Positions 15,809 through 26,285 of a stretch of DNA of 64,000 nt are shown here, one piece after another. The position numbers were made by a program, and so were the translations under genes. Origin of the DNA: G963677325 sp963810555 (GTDB lineage: Bacteria > Bacteroidota > Bacteroidia > Bacteroidales > Prolixibacteraceae). The notes under the pieces were generated by a model, which made no database searches, was not told where the DNA came from, and was given only the letters and a program-made list of their open reading frames with translations. The stretch is taken from NCBI GenBank assembly GCA_963810555.1, contig CAWENX010000005.1, positions 186,001 through 250,000 of the forward strand, in the 5' to 3' direction. Every line of letters begins with the position of its first letter. Within the stretch, counting starts at the first letter, position 1.

Positions 15809-17659
15809 CTAATCTTTATTTCTTCCGGTCGCCCTGTTTTCCCAGCCGCTTTTGCCTTTATCGACAAAGATTTCCTGTACGGTTTTGGAAACACGGTCAT
15901 CCACTTCTTCCTCAAGATGAACCCTTAAAGGATTTGTAAGCTTTTTCTGCCATTCGAGAATAGATGCATAAGGATTTTTACCCTTATCTATCTGATAAAT
16001 CATATAAGCCCATTTCTCAGAAAAGAAGCTTCCTTTCATAGCAGGGATCATCTGCTGCATGTTTGATGCCAGGTAGCTTAGTGACAATGCACGGCACCAA
16101 TATATCCAGGGACCAGCGGTAATGTAAAAATAAGGGTTGTAAAGCCTTGGAGAATTTTCCAGACCGGCATTGTTATATCCTAATGAAATTCCTGCAAATC
16201 CTACACCTGTATCTTTATTATAAAAGGTGATCCATGGAATATCGGCCTCCATCTTCAGATCGGTCAGGTCAGCCATGTCCTTAACATCATAATCAATCAC
16301 TGAATCCCTAATCACATCGTACCAGGCGGCATTGGTAATCAATTCCCGTTTTAAGACGATCTCGGCATTGCGAAGAGCGAGAGTATTGACCGTTTCATTG
16401 ATCCGCATACTTGAAGAACTAATAAAATAAGGAACTCCCGGAAAGAACTCATAACGGACTGAGGCATCCACTTCAGGCATATCACGCATCTGATCCCAGT
16501 ACTCAGTCTTTGCAATCACAGGTCCGGCAAGGGTTTTGATGTGTTTTGGCGGATTCCAGTCAGCTGTATGAGCCCAGGCACGGGGAGGACTATATATATC
16601 AGGATTCCAGTGAAGCGCGCCATTGGTCTCCATCCTGTGATACAAAGGAAAATCAGGTCTTTTATTGAGTTTTATCTCATCAAGATGTCCTGACATCGGA
16701 TGGAGAATGGCAGTAAAAATATCATTGTAGACCTGAAGTCCCGGGGCCTCTCCCTGAACGTGGAGATCGGTTTTGTATATTTTTGATGCAGCCTTTTCAT
16801 TGTTATAATAAATAAGGTACACCTTACTGGTTTTGGCAGGCACATCGGCCAAAAAAGCCACCTCTGCAGATACAGTCGGCATCCAGTAGGGTACTTTACG
16901 CGTTGGTTTCCCATCCTTGTCAGGTGAAAGATCGTCTTCCTTTAAATATTTCTGAACATCGGAGACCTGGGAGGGAACCTCTGTCAGTTCGTACGTTTTT
17001 GGATCAACTGCAACTACTCTTACTTCACGCACCAGATCCTTCAGCTCATCAGGATAAAAGGAAACCAGTACTTCAACGGCTTCATTGGTCCTATCGATTC
17101 CTGCAGTCTCACTAAGCACAACTGATTTATAGCTTTTCCAGTCAGTGCTGAAAACTTTTGCCCCTTCCGGCGCTTTAACTTCTTTTTCAGCTGTAAGAAT
17201 CTGGTCATCCTTTGACGGCATAACCGCTTTTTTCATCCGCACCGAAAGTTTGATATTATAAGTCTGTCCCGGCTGAAATTTAACCCATCCCACAACGATG
17301 GGATCTTTATACATGGTGGCATCCTGTGACAGTCCATACCCTGAAGGTGGGCGATGACTTATGGCAGGTCTGTCCGGATTTCCAATGTCCTGAGGCCTGT
17401 ACAAGTCGTTAGCTCTCAACTCCTTGCCATCGACATAAGCAGTCACCTCAATAATTGAGGACCTCGGCAGCTCAAGTTTGGCTTTAAAATGATAAAAAGG
17501 AATGCCCGGAACAGGATATCCCAACTCTATATTTTTTATAGTCAAAGCCTGAGGAACCTGCTTCTTCTGGTTTTGTGCTGATACCACTGAAGTGATCAAT
17601 GACAGGAACAAAATAAAAATTGCTCCTGTTTTCAATAATCTGTGATTGAAAGTTATCAT
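15809..17659 (-). CDS. Large secreted protein of unknown function
   Basis: A 616-residue protein with a signal peptide (about 1-28, ...LFLSLITSVVSAQ). It appears rich in beta structure. An N-terminal part describes extensions of a beta-sandwich (FKAKLELPRSSIIEVTAYVDGKEL), a middle Ig-like stretch ends in YLIYYNNEKAASK, and the C-terminal half (about 300-560) contains LQVYNDIFTAILHPMSGHLDEIKL, PGVPYFISSSSMRI and WITFYNKDTGVGFAGISLGY. This recalls the large beta-sandwich modules of polysaccharide-active enzymes. No catalytic motif is recognised. Separated by 16 bases from the upstream 886-residue secreted protein, so they form a two-gene operon, probably for periplasmic glycan processing; that role is inference. 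Confidence 0.8.
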   Translation of the reverse strand: MITFNHRLLKTGAIFILFLSLITSVVSAQNQKKQVPQALTIKNIELGYPVPGIPFYHFKAKLELPRSSIIEVTAYVDGKELRANDLYRPQDIGNPDRPAISHRPPSGYGLSQDATMYKDPIVVGWVKFQPGQTYNIKLSVRMKKAVMPSKDDQILTAEKEVKAPEGAKVFSTDWKSYKSVVLSETAGIDRTNEAVEVLVSFYPDELKDLVREVRVVAVDPKTYELTEVPSQVSDVQKYLKEDDLSPDKDGKPTRKVPYWMPTVSAEVAFLADVPAKTSKVYLIYYNNEKAASKIYKTDLHVQGEAPGLQVYNDIFTAILHPMSGHLDEIKLNKRPDFPLYHRMETNGALHWNPDIYSPPRAWAHTADWNPPKHIKTLAGPVIAKTEYWDQMRDMPEVDASVRYEFFPGVPYFISSSSMRINETVNTLALRNAEIVLKRELITNAAWYDVIRDSVIDYDVKDMADLTDLKMEADIPWITFYNKDTGVGFAGISLGYNNAGLENSPRLYNPYFYITAGPWIYWCRALSLSYLASNMQQMIPAMKGSFFSEKWAYMIYQIDKGKNPYASILEWQKKLTNPLRVHLEEEVDDRVSKTVQEIFVDKGKSGWENRATGRNKD

Positions 17660-17675
17660 GGTTCAAATTTATTAA

Positions 17676-20336
17676 TTAAAAACTGCGCTCAGTAATCAGA
17701 TTTCTTTTTCGCAGTTCCTTAAGACCATTTTCATAAGGACCTGCTGTTCCCCACATATAATAGGTGAAATACATCGTGTTCTTTTGGATAATCGGAATCC
17801 AGAGCTGGAATTCTGCATAATAAAATTGTGCATCGTGATTGGAAGGATGATTCATCCACATATGCAGAAAATAGGGTTGAGAAACCGGATAGGCTCCCAC
17901 ATATGAAATATTTTCCTTTGTATCATAGCCCGAATTCCATCCCTCTTTCTGAAAGAATACCCGCCCGTAATATTTTTCAGGCATCATTCTGTAAGAACGC
18001 AGTCCATCCTTTGTGGGAATAGTAAATACATCCTCTGTCCAATGTCTTTTCCCAAGCTCAAGTATAGGCTGAGGCCCGATTACGTTCATTTCCGGATTCT
18101 TGAATTTAAGGGCATACCGGATTTCAACCAATGGAGAATTGCCGTACAGAGTGAAGGTTTTTTCAAGAGTATTTCCAAAATAATCAGCTGACATTTTTAC
18201 CTGGACACAATTGCCGTCATTTTTGGTGATAGCCGCATCATATACTTTATGTGTTTCAACGCTTGCCTGCCCCAGAAAATCTTCAAACCCCCCGTATGCA
18301 TAGAATCCCCTGTCTCTGAAAGGACGCCTGCCACCGTTAGGTTTGTTGGGCCAAAGCTTAAAGAAAAGGTTATCATTCTTCGATTTGACTATGTATTCAA
18401 TAATTCGTGCTCCTGTAGCCAGCAGAGTTACCTGAACGCTGTCGTTTTCCATCCTGTATTCATTAACGCCATCATTATTCAGATCGATTGCATACACCTG
18501 GGGTTTGCCTTCAGCTTTGCCGACACCTAACTGACTGATATTTTTTACTCCCAGGGCGCTAACCTTAACGTCATAGCTGCCTGCATCAGGTACCTTGAGA
18601 TCGAATTCCAAATCCTTATAAGTTCCTGTCGCTGTTGAACACGTCTGCGTTGCACTGAATACCGGATTCCCGGTTTGTCCTTTTTTCAGAACTTCAACTT
18701 TCACAGGAAATGAACTTTCCTTCGTAAAATTATGAATGGAAACAGGATAATTTATTGAAGGGGTTTGTCCGTAAAGCAACCGGTTAACCGATATGGCAGG
18801 AGGCAGATCCAACATGGCGACAGTACTCTTTTTTGAACTGCCCCAATCATAATGAATCGCTATCGGGTTGGCTTGTCCCATCGCTTCGGCGGAAGGTTGA
18901 ACTTTAAAGGAAACTGTTTTTGTGCTGTTGGCCGGAAGATCAACTTTCAGTGAACGACTTTCCTTAATTTTCAGTTCATCAGGAAGATCAATCTTTAAAT
19001 TCCCTGAAACAGAATGGGAGTACGTATTTGTAAAATTGATTTTAAGCTCATAGCCATCCATGACCGGATCAATATTTACCCTGTCGCCGTAATACTCTTC
19101 AAGAAATTCACGGTCGAGGGCCAGCATATCCAAAGCATTTCGGTAAAGGGCAGGTCCCATCATTTTCCCCTGACCGGTTATTGCAACCTCCTTGCGGGAA
19201 AGAATGGTCTTCCACATCACTTCGCGGTTAAATTTCTCTCCTTTTTTAACGAAGAGCATCATGCACGGAACAGCTCCTCCTTCGAGATCTCCGGTAGTAG
19301 TAATAAAGGGCACATCTTCATTATCAATTTGTTTTTTGTTTCCTATACCAGCCATGAATCCATCGTAATGGTCATTGGTTGTATCGGCAACCTGGTGAAA
19401 AACGTATCCGCCATGTTCATGCGCATACTTAATCCATGCCTCATTGCCCCACATACTTTGCACCTGAAGACTGTCATAATTTTTACAGCCGTAGATTGGA
19501 GAATATCCAACATCCGTCACCACAGGAAGATCAACCTTCTTCATCCAGGTTTCCAACTCGTTCTTGGTAAGGAATTCCATGTAGCCGTTGAATACAAACC
19601 AGTCATTCCCTTCATTCATTCCCTTGCTGATCATGTCGAGCGGATGCCCGGGCGAGCAGGTAACGGCCTTTAGAAGAGTTGCCGCTCCAAACCAGCCGCG
19701 GTGAAGATCGTAATCTTTAACAACCTGTATGGCATTGTCTATAAGATCCTTTGTTTTTTCAAGATACTCATTGTTATTGGAGGTTACAACAAATATTTTG
19801 CGTTTGTCTTTCTGAAGAACAAAGGCATTTATCTTAACCAGGTCTTTAGCGCCTAACTGGTGACTTTGTTCAATAATTTCACTACCGGAATATTTCCCCG
19901 CCAGTTTTTTTCCTGCCTCAGAATCAGGATCCAACAGGACAAGAACATTGCTTTTCTGAAGTGACTGTTCGATCTGTTGAACGGATGGCTGATCAAGAGT
20001 AATGAATGATTCACTGATCAATCCATTCATAAAACCTTCCTGCATGGATAATCCGGGCACTCCCATATCTTCAGCAATATCAACCTTGCTTTGCGCAATA
20101 TTTGCAGGAACATCGGGAACAACCATTTTGAAAAGATTTCCATAACGTATCCATTTATCGTAGTCGTCATGCCAATAGTTTGTATAACCATTAAACTGAA
20201 ATTCATCCTGAACCATATTCTGATTCAAAGGCGTCGTTCTGACTTCATGAAAATCATCCAGTTTTTGGGCAAATAAAGAACCGTTGATCAGCAAACAAAT
20301 AAACAAAGCCGCTGACAACTTCAGATACATTCTCAT
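17676..20336 (-). CDS. Large secreted multidomain protein of unknown function
   Basis: An 886-residue protein with a signal peptide (1-23). The N-terminal region (about 40-440) is alpha/beta, with VLVLLDPDSEAGKKLAGKYSG, LHRGWFGAATLLKAVTCSPGHPLDMI and CMMLFVKKGEKFNREVMWKTIL. Ig-like segments follow (440-640: YELKINFTNTYSHSVSGNLKI, FPVKVEVLKKGQ). The C-terminal beta-sandwich (about 640-870) begins YAIDLNNDGVNEYRMENDSVQVTLL and includes FFKLWPNKPNGG and FEDFLGQASVETHKVY. I do not recognise a family. It is followed within 16 bases by another secreted beta-rich protein, and the pair sits near GH105-like and NagB genes. Confidence 0.8.
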   Translation of the reverse strand: MRMYLKLSAALFICLLINGSLFAQKLDDFHEVRTTPLNQNMVQDEFQFNGYTNYWHDDYDKWIRYGNLFKMVVPDVPANIAQSKVDIAEDMGVPGLSMQEGFMNGLISESFITLDQPSVQQIEQSLQKSNVLVLLDPDSEAGKKLAGKYSGSEIIEQSHQLGAKDLVKINAFVLQKDKRKIFVVTSNNNEYLEKTKDLIDNAIQVVKDYDLHRGWFGAATLLKAVTCSPGHPLDMISKGMNEGNDWFVFNGYMEFLTKNELETWMKKVDLPVVTDVGYSPIYGCKNYDSLQVQSMWGNEAWIKYAHEHGGYVFHQVADTTNDHYDGFMAGIGNKKQIDNEDVPFITTTGDLEGGAVPCMMLFVKKGEKFNREVMWKTILSRKEVAITGQGKMMGPALYRNALDMLALDREFLEEYYGDRVNIDPVMDGYELKINFTNTYSHSVSGNLKIDLPDELKIKESRSLKVDLPANSTKTVSFKVQPSAEAMGQANPIAIHYDWGSSKKSTVAMLDLPPAISVNRLLYGQTPSINYPVSIHNFTKESSFPVKVEVLKKGQTGNPVFSATQTCSTATGTYKDLEFDLKVPDAGSYDVKVSALGVKNISQLGVGKAEGKPQVYAIDLNNDGVNEYRMENDSVQVTLLATGARIIEYIVKSKNDNLFFKLWPNKPNGGRRPFRDRGFYAYGGFEDFLGQASVETHKVYDAAITKNDGNCVQVKMSADYFGNTLEKTFTLYGNSPLVEIRYALKFKNPEMNVIGPQPILELGKRHWTEDVFTIPTKDGLRSYRMMPEKYYGRVFFQKEGWNSGYDTKENISYVGAYPVSQPYFLHMWMNHPSNHDAQFYYAEFQLWIPIIQKNTMYFTYYMWGTAGPYENGLKELRKRNLITERSF

Positions 20337-20682
20337 TTATTATCCTCCTTGATTTATTTTTGATTAATGTCGAATAGCCAATCCACCAGCTGGCGGATGC
20401 AAGGCAAAAGTATAAATTATAATAAAACTACAAAAGGTATTAGGCATTAGGCAATAGTTATTGGTAATTGGTCATTCATCATTCTCCCTTTTCCGTCTTC
20501 CCGTCTCCGTTCTCCCGTTCTCCCTTTTTGCTTACAATTAATCCAAAAAATACCGGACAAATTATAAAATTGTAAATAAAATTAATAACCATATTTTTTT
20601 GTTTAACGAAGCATAGGATATTAAGAAATCAATATTTTTGTCCTGATTATTAATACCGCGTAGCGGTTATAGTATTGTAGAT
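20337..20682. other. Intergenic region with CT-rich and 'ggcattaggcaatag' simple repeats
   Basis: The 346-base gap upstream of asd contains a degenerate taggcattaggcaatag-type stretch (about 20438-20470) and a CT-rich run of ccgtctccgttctcccgttc type (about 20482-20530). The rest is AT-rich, with a short palindrome ACCGC-GTA-GCGGT just before asd (20655-20667). No convincing gene or promoter was found. Confidence 0.6.
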
Positions 20683-21693
20683 ATGAAAGTAGCAATCGTT
20701 GGTGTTAGCGGAGCCGTAGGCCAGGAGTTTTTAAAAGTCCTGGAACAACGCAATTTCCCTCTTGATGAGTTGGTAATTTTTGGTTCTTCAAGAAGCGCAG
20801 GCAAAGAATATGCTTTTAAAGGCAAAAAATATACTGTAAAAGAATTGAAACACAACGATGATTTCAAGGGGATAGATATTGCACTGGTATCCGCAGGAGC
20901 CGGAATTTCGAAAGAATTTGCGGATACAATTACCAAACACGGAACTCTGATGATTGACAATTCGAGCGCGTTCCGTATGGAGCCTGATATTCCGCTCGTT
21001 GTGCCGGAAGTCAATCCGGAAGACGCCAAAAACACGCCAAGGAAGATCATTGCCAATCCTAACTGTACAACAATACAGATGGTTGTCGCACTTAAAGCGA
21101 TTGAAAATCTGTCACATATCCTAAAAGTACATATAGCTACCTACCAAAGCGCAAGCGGAGCCGGGGCATCGGCAATGGATGAACTTATTAATCAGACGAA
21201 ACAGATTGCAAATAATGAAAAGCCTGTAATCAATAAGTTCGCCTATCAGATTGTTCAAAACCTCATCCCTCATATTGATATATTCATGGAGAATGATTAC
21301 ACCAAAGAGGAGATGAAAATGTTCCACGAGACACGAAAAATCATGCATTCCGATGTCATGGTCAGCGCCACTGCTGTACGTGTTCCTGTTCTCCGGGCTC
21401 ATTCTGAAGCTATTTGGGTCGAGACAGAAAGGGAAATCTCTGTAAATGAAGCACGCGAAGCATTCGAAAAAGCAGAAGGTATTGTGGTGATCGACAAGCC
21501 GTCTGAAAAACAATACCCCATGCCGTTGCATCTTGCCGGACGCGATGAGGTTTTTGTCGGCCGCATCCGAAAGGATCTTACCAACCCTAAAGGTCTGGCT
21601 TTCTGGACAGTCTCTGACCAGATTAAAAAAGGAGCTGCATTAAATGCGGTTCAGATTGCCGAATACCTGGTCCGCGAAAAAATAGTGAACTGA
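20683..21693 (+). CDS. asd: Aspartate-semialdehyde dehydrogenase
   Basis: NADPH-dependent reduction of aspartyl phosphate to aspartate semialdehyde, the branch to lysine/DAP, threonine and methionine. 336 residues: NADP motif VAIVGVSGAVGQEFL (3-17), FGSSRSAGK, active-site Cys in ANPNCTTIQM, and HSEAIWVETE and GRIRKDLTNPKGLAFWTVSDQIKKGAALNAVQIAEYL near the C terminus. It stands alone between repeat-rich gaps and is followed by a strong terminator. Confidence 0.97.
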   Translation: MKVAIVGVSGAVGQEFLKVLEQRNFPLDELVIFGSSRSAGKEYAFKGKKYTVKELKHNDDFKGIDIALVSAGAGISKEFADTITKHGTLMIDNSSAFRMEPDIPLVVPEVNPEDAKNTPRKIIANPNCTTIQMVVALKAIENLSHILKVHIATYQSASGAGASAMDELINQTKQIANNEKPVINKFAYQIVQNLIPHIDIFMENDYTKEEMKMFHETRKIMHSDVMVSATAVRVPVLRAHSEAIWVETEREISVNEAREAFEKAEGIVVIDKPSEKQYPMPLHLAGRDEVFVGRIRKDLTNPKGLAFWTVSDQIKKGAALNAVQIAEYLVREKIVN

Positions 21694-21725
21694 AATTCTG
21701 AAATTAAAGTATTGACTTGAATCAT

Positions 21726-21755
21726 AAGCTGTCTTAACCGGACAGCTTTTTTTTT
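21726..21755 (+). terminator. Intrinsic terminator after asd
   Basis: AGCTGTC (21727-21733), loop TTAACCG, GACAGCT (21741-21747), then nine T. A perfect 7-bp stem (8 with the flanking A/T pair) 33 bases after the asd stop. Confidence 0.93.
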
Positions 21756-21817
21756 AGTTCAGAAACCAATTCCCGGCATTTTTGTTTCTATTTGAGTAAG
21801 TATTGACTCATATTTTC

Positions 21818-21911
21818 TGTACTTTTATTGTATACTGTCTGTACACTGACTGTACTAAATTTGTACAGTAAGTGTACAGTAAGTGTACAGTAAGTGTACA
21901 GTAAGTGTACA
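21818..21911. repeat. 11-bp-phased TGTAC array (element E2)
   Basis: TGTAC or TGTAT occurs at 21818, 21829, 21840, 21851, 21862, 21873, 21884, 21895 and 21906: nine units at exactly 11 bases. The last five are identical TGTACAGTAAG-type units. Because TGTACA is self-complementary the array has no obvious polarity. It shares the 11-bp lattice, but not the hexamer, with E1 (8989-9107) and E3 (38246-38342). It lies in the 569-base gap between asd and the MG2 gene. Confidence 0.92.
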
Positions 21912-22031
21912 GACAATATGGCGAAAACAGGTTCCTGATATATGTATAAATTGAGGAAATTAATCCGCTGCAGAGGAAAGTATTTGCGGGACCGGGACTT
22001 GACAATTGAGTTAAAAACTCATAACCAAAAT

Positions 22032-22052
22032 CCCTTCGTTACAAACGAAGGG
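22032..22052. repeat. Perfect hairpin CCCTTCGTT-ACA-AACGAAGGG
   Basis: 9-bp exact inverted arms with a triplet loop, in the gap between asd and the MG2 gene. No T-run follows. The rest of this gap (22053-22262) shows nothing recognisable. Confidence 0.8.
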
Positions 22053-22262
22053 GAGCAATGATTTCCTGAAATAGAATCTGCCTCAATCTCTATGAAATAC
22101 ATTAATTCAAAGAAAGATAAATCCATTGGCCCTGAAAAATTTACTCCCGGTAATTAATCTGACCGAGCAACAGGATAAATATTGATAATTCCTTTTTTAC
22201 TTTACAGGCAAATAAGAGTCTAATTCTTAGGATTAATTATAAATGACAATAACCAGTAATTT

Positions 22263-24660
22263 ATGAAAAATATTACCGCCCCGATTCTATTCCTACTTCT
22301 CATATGTATGAACAACGGAGCTTTCTGTCAAAAGGATTCTATCTTACAATCTGTTATCAATGAGCATCTTGTATCACCCTACATCTGGCACAATGATTTG
22401 TATAAGGAAAAGGTTTACATCCACTTTAATAAATCATGTTACGTTCCGGGAGATGATATCTGGTTTAAGATTTATGTAACCGATCCGATGACAGGTCGAT
22501 TGAATTCTTATACAAAGAACCTTTACGCAGAGCTATATGATCCGAAAGGTAAACTGGTTGAACAAAAAATCCTGTCAGTAAACTCAGGAGTTACTGATAA
22601 TGTAATGAAACTTGACGAAAGCGCATCTGCCGGGCAATACACTTTCCGGGCCTATACAAACTGGATGCATAATTTTTATTCTAATGAAGAATTTGATACT
22701 CATTTTACAGTAATAGGTGAAGAAAAACAGGAGGGGCCGTTGAAAGAACCTGAATATGATGTTCAGTTTTTGCCTGAGAGCGGGACTTTTCTGGAAGGGA
22801 TCTTTAACAGGATAGCCGTTAAAGCCATTGATCTTAACGGAAAGTCAGTACAACTATCAGGGAAGATATCAGACAACAACGGTGACACAATTGCTTTTTT
22901 CAAGCTGGATCAGAAGGGACTGGCCGAATTTGTTTTAAATCCTTCATCCGGGATCAACTATAAAGCAATAATTTCACTTCCAAACGGGAAAGAGCAGACA
23001 TTCAAATTACCCGATGTTGAAAGCAAGGGAGTGATTGCTTCTGTAAATACATTGCTTAAAGACAGGATCGTGGTTGAAATAAAATCCAACAATAATACAA
23101 TTGGAAACGGTAAGCTATTTTATCTCCTGGTTCATAATAATGGAAATGTATATAAAACATTGACAGCCAAACTAACATCAGACCAGTCCCATGTATCTTA
23201 TTCCTTTAATAAGACAGAAGCTGGCAACGGTGTCAATTGCTTGACTGTATTTGATGAAAATTTTAACCCCGTCGCCGAACGTTTGTTCTACAATAAGAAA
23301 TCAGATATAAGAGGCAAAATTGATATCAGGCAGGAAATTGAACAGGATTCGGTTCAGTTTGATCTTAGTATTGCCAACGACTCTTCAAAGCATCTGTTGA
23401 CGGATTTAAGCCTTTCTGTCCTCCCCGAAGGAACTGTTTCAAATAAATTCGGCAATAGTCTTCTGGCAAATGTTTTACTGGAATCAGGCGTAAAAGGGGA
23501 AATCGAGGATCCTAATTATTATTTCGAAAAAGATGATCCCCAGCATGCAAGAGAAATGGATCTTTTATTGCTGACACAGGGATGGCGCAAATATGACTGG
23601 AATGACATGATGACAAATAATAAAAAACTTCCCTATAATTTTGAAAATGGATTTGCCATTAGCGGCATGGTCAAAAGATGGCCCAGCGGCAAAGAAGATA
23701 AAAACAGCAAGGTCTCAATTGTATCACCGGAAAACAGAGTATTTGGAATTATTAATGTTGATTCTACAGGTCATTTTATTTTCCCGGGAATAAGTCTTAT
23801 GGATTCGTCAAGGGTAGTTGTATCAGCCTCCAGTACAAAAGGCAAAAACTGGAATCAGACTATTCTGGCTACCCTGGAACCCTATTATAAAGCTGACAGT
23901 TTGATTGCAGTTAAACCTGTTATCCGATTCAAAAATGAACCGGTTGAAAAACATTGAATCCCCGGTAAAATTACTTCCCGGAGTTATCCAATTACCGGAG
24001 GTTTCTGTGACCGCAGAAAAAAAGAGTTCTCCGTTTGAAGGCAGTGTGTACGTTTCCATGATGGATAAATCAGTCGAAATAACCAAGGAAAACTGGGCAC
24101 ACTACACCAGCCTTGCAAAATTGCTGCTCACAGAATTTAATATTCGTCTGACTAAGGATCCTGAAGGAAACTATTCTCTTGATATGGGTAGAGGTCAAAA
24201 GGAGGCGAAACCAAGGCTGATCATTGATGATATCCAGGCCCCTGATCTCAATTATCTGGACATGTATTCAATCGACCAGATTGAAGCTGTTTCAGTTAAT
24301 AAAGATGGCAATGCCATTGTTGGCGACGGAGGAGCTCTGATAATCAAAACCAGAAAAAATCCTATAGACTGGGGATCAACTGTGCCATCAAACATGAAAC
24401 GTTTCCTGGTCAAAGGATACTCACCTGCGATAAAATATTACACTCCCAAATATTTACAGCCACCAGAAAGTGAAGACTATCAGAAATATGCTTCAGTATT
24501 CTGGAAACCGGATATCAAAATCGATTCAAGCAATGTTACCTCGTTCCGATTTACAGTACCCAAGGAATTGAATTCAGTAGATGTAAGAACGGAAGGAATT
24601 TCAAGCGATGGCACAATTTTTCTAGACGAACGTAAAATTATACTTAAACGCAGCGAATAA
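22263..24660 (+). CDS. MG2-domain / TonB-plug outer-membrane-associated protein with an internal frame break
   Basis: The first frame (22263-23957, 564 codons) has a signal peptide (1-22) and an alpha-2-macroglobulin MG2-like domain (EKVYIHFNKSCYVPGDDIWFKIYV...AGQYTFRAYTNWMHNF). Further beta domains follow, and the WRKYDWNDM segment is typical of these Bacteroidota proteins. It ends KNEPVEKH. The next frame (from about 23945) continues IESPVKLLPGVIQLPEVSVTAEKK, then a plug-like PRLIIDDIQAPDLNYLDMYSIDQIEAVSVNKDGNAIVGDGGALIIKTRK to 24660. Family members are one chain of about 800 residues, so a single-base indel near 23945-23957 is the simplest reading. Two overlapping genes (ATG 23935) is the alternative. 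Confidence 0.8.
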
Positions 24661-25382
24661 TCGATACCTTGATTTACCAAATTAACATGATTAAAAGAAT
24701 AGAAAAGAAGAAAACTATGAAGGTTCATCAATTTCAGAGTAAGAATTTAGTATTAAATGGCCGGGCAGTTTGGCAATGCAGATCATTTTGAAATTTAATT
24801 TTTAGACTCAAAATCACCTGATTCGAATGGAAATACTTGGATAATGGACTATTTTAATCTCTTTTTTAAAAAATTAAGGAAAAAAAATTTCTTTTTTTTA
24901 CACTAAATGAATTGAATTATTATTTTTGTTCGCGAGTTTTAAAAAAGAATTTTTAGTAAAAACGGATTTACACAATTTTTGTTGATCAAATCCAGGTTTC
25001 CTAATAATACTATTTAAGAATACGAATAACATACTTTTTCAAGAGAGCCTGACAATAAAAATATAATGTTTTTACAGACTATCCTGAGAGAGGAGTTGCG
25101 TTCTTTGTATGTTTTATTTAAAATATTTTTCTGCGAAAGTTGACAGAAATCAGAAAATTCGTGCCAGAAATTATCAAACAATAGAGGTCTTGGATTTTTA
25201 ATTGTTTTAATTTTTTAGTAATTTTGTACTCTCTTTTGCCAAAATGGAAAATATTTTAAATGGATAATTATAAGATATTTAATTTCAATTAATTTATACT
25301 AAATTATGGTTGAGAGGAATAAATCAAAATATTTGATCTATTATATTAATTTTATTATTTACAAACTTTAGTTATTTGACGT
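24661..25382. other. Long AT-rich leader region before exbB
   Basis: 722 bases without a gene, extremely AT-rich, with several TAnnTTTG-like boxes (TATTTTTG at 24921-24928, TAATTTTG at 25219-25226) but no well-spaced TTG partner. It probably carries the promoter and a long 5' untranslated region of the TonB operon. No riboswitch or hairpin that I can defend. Confidence 0.5.
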
Positions 25383-26186
25383 ATGAAATCAAAAGATGGA
25401 TTTATTAAGTTTCAGAAGATTTTCTCGGCAGCAGTTATACCTGTAGCGCTGATCATCGCGATTCTTGTATATTTGAATGTTATGGGTAATCCCGCAAATT
25501 TCATGGGAAATAATCCTAAAAATCTTCCTGTTCCGGGGAATTTTCTTGGTACAATTTATAAAGGGGGATTTGTTGTTCCTATTTTGATGACGCTGTTATT
25601 GACCGTTATCACATTTTCGATTGAACGTTTTTTCACTATCAATCAGGCCAGTGGAAAAGGTTCCACAGTTACATTTGTCGCGAAAGTTAAGCAGTTTCTT
25701 AGGGGTAATGATCTTAAATCGGCAATAGCCGAATGCGATAAATATCAGGGGTCTCTTGGTAGTGTAACCAAGTCAACACTTGAAAAATATGCCCAGGTCG
25801 AAAATGATTCATCCATGACCAAGGAGCAAAAGATTCTTGACATTCAGAAAAGTGTTGAAGAAGCTACTGCACTTGAACTTCCGAGCCTGGAGCAAAACCT
25901 TAATGTTATTGCCACAATTGCTTCACTTGCCACTTTGATGGGGCTTTTTGGAACAGTTCTCGGAATGATCCGTGCATTTGCTGCAATGGCCAACGCCGGC
26001 GCACCTGACGCAGTTCAGTTGTCAGTAGGTATTTCTGAGGCACTTATCAATACTGCATTTGGTATTGGTTCGGCTGCGCTTGCCATCATTTCTTATGCTT
26101 ATTACACTTCAAAAATTGACAAAATTACTTATGCCATTGATGAAGTTGGATACAGCATAACCCAGACATTTGCGGCAAAACATTAA
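25383..26186 (+). CDS. exbB: ExbB/MotA/TolQ-family proton channel protein
   Basis: Inner-membrane proton-channel subunit that powers TonB. 267 residues; membrane segments at about 15-32, 60-80, 175-200 and 215-240. Family core: LNVIATIASLATLMGLFGTVLGMIRAF and VGISEALINTAFGIGSAALAIISY. The N-terminal extension before the second membrane segment is common in Bacteroidota ExbB. First gene of a six- to seven-gene operon with two exbD genes and tonB. Confidence 0.94.
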   Translation: MKSKDGFIKFQKIFSAAVIPVALIIAILVYLNVMGNPANFMGNNPKNLPVPGNFLGTIYKGGFVVPILMTLLLTVITFSIERFFTINQASGKGSTVTFVAKVKQFLRGNDLKSAIAECDKYQGSLGSVTKSTLEKYAQVENDSSMTKEQKILDIQKSVEEATALELPSLEQNLNVIATIASLATLMGLFGTVLGMIRAFAAMANAGAPDAVQLSVGISEALINTAFGIGSAALAIISYAYYTSKIDKITYAIDEVGYSITQTFAAKH

Positions 26187-26285
26187 AATATTTAATAAGT
26201 ATCAGTGTTTTAAAGTTTCAGCATTTCAACAGATTGCTGAAAAAGAGGACATTGAGCGGAAAAGTTAAAATAATAGAAACAGAAT

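Noticed and set aside
21818..21911. CRISPR array
   Set aside because: Units are only 11 bp with no unique spacers, and no cas genes are present.
24661..25382. Riboswitch or small RNA in the exbB leader
   Set aside because: No stable conserved-looking stem was found; only AT-rich sequence.
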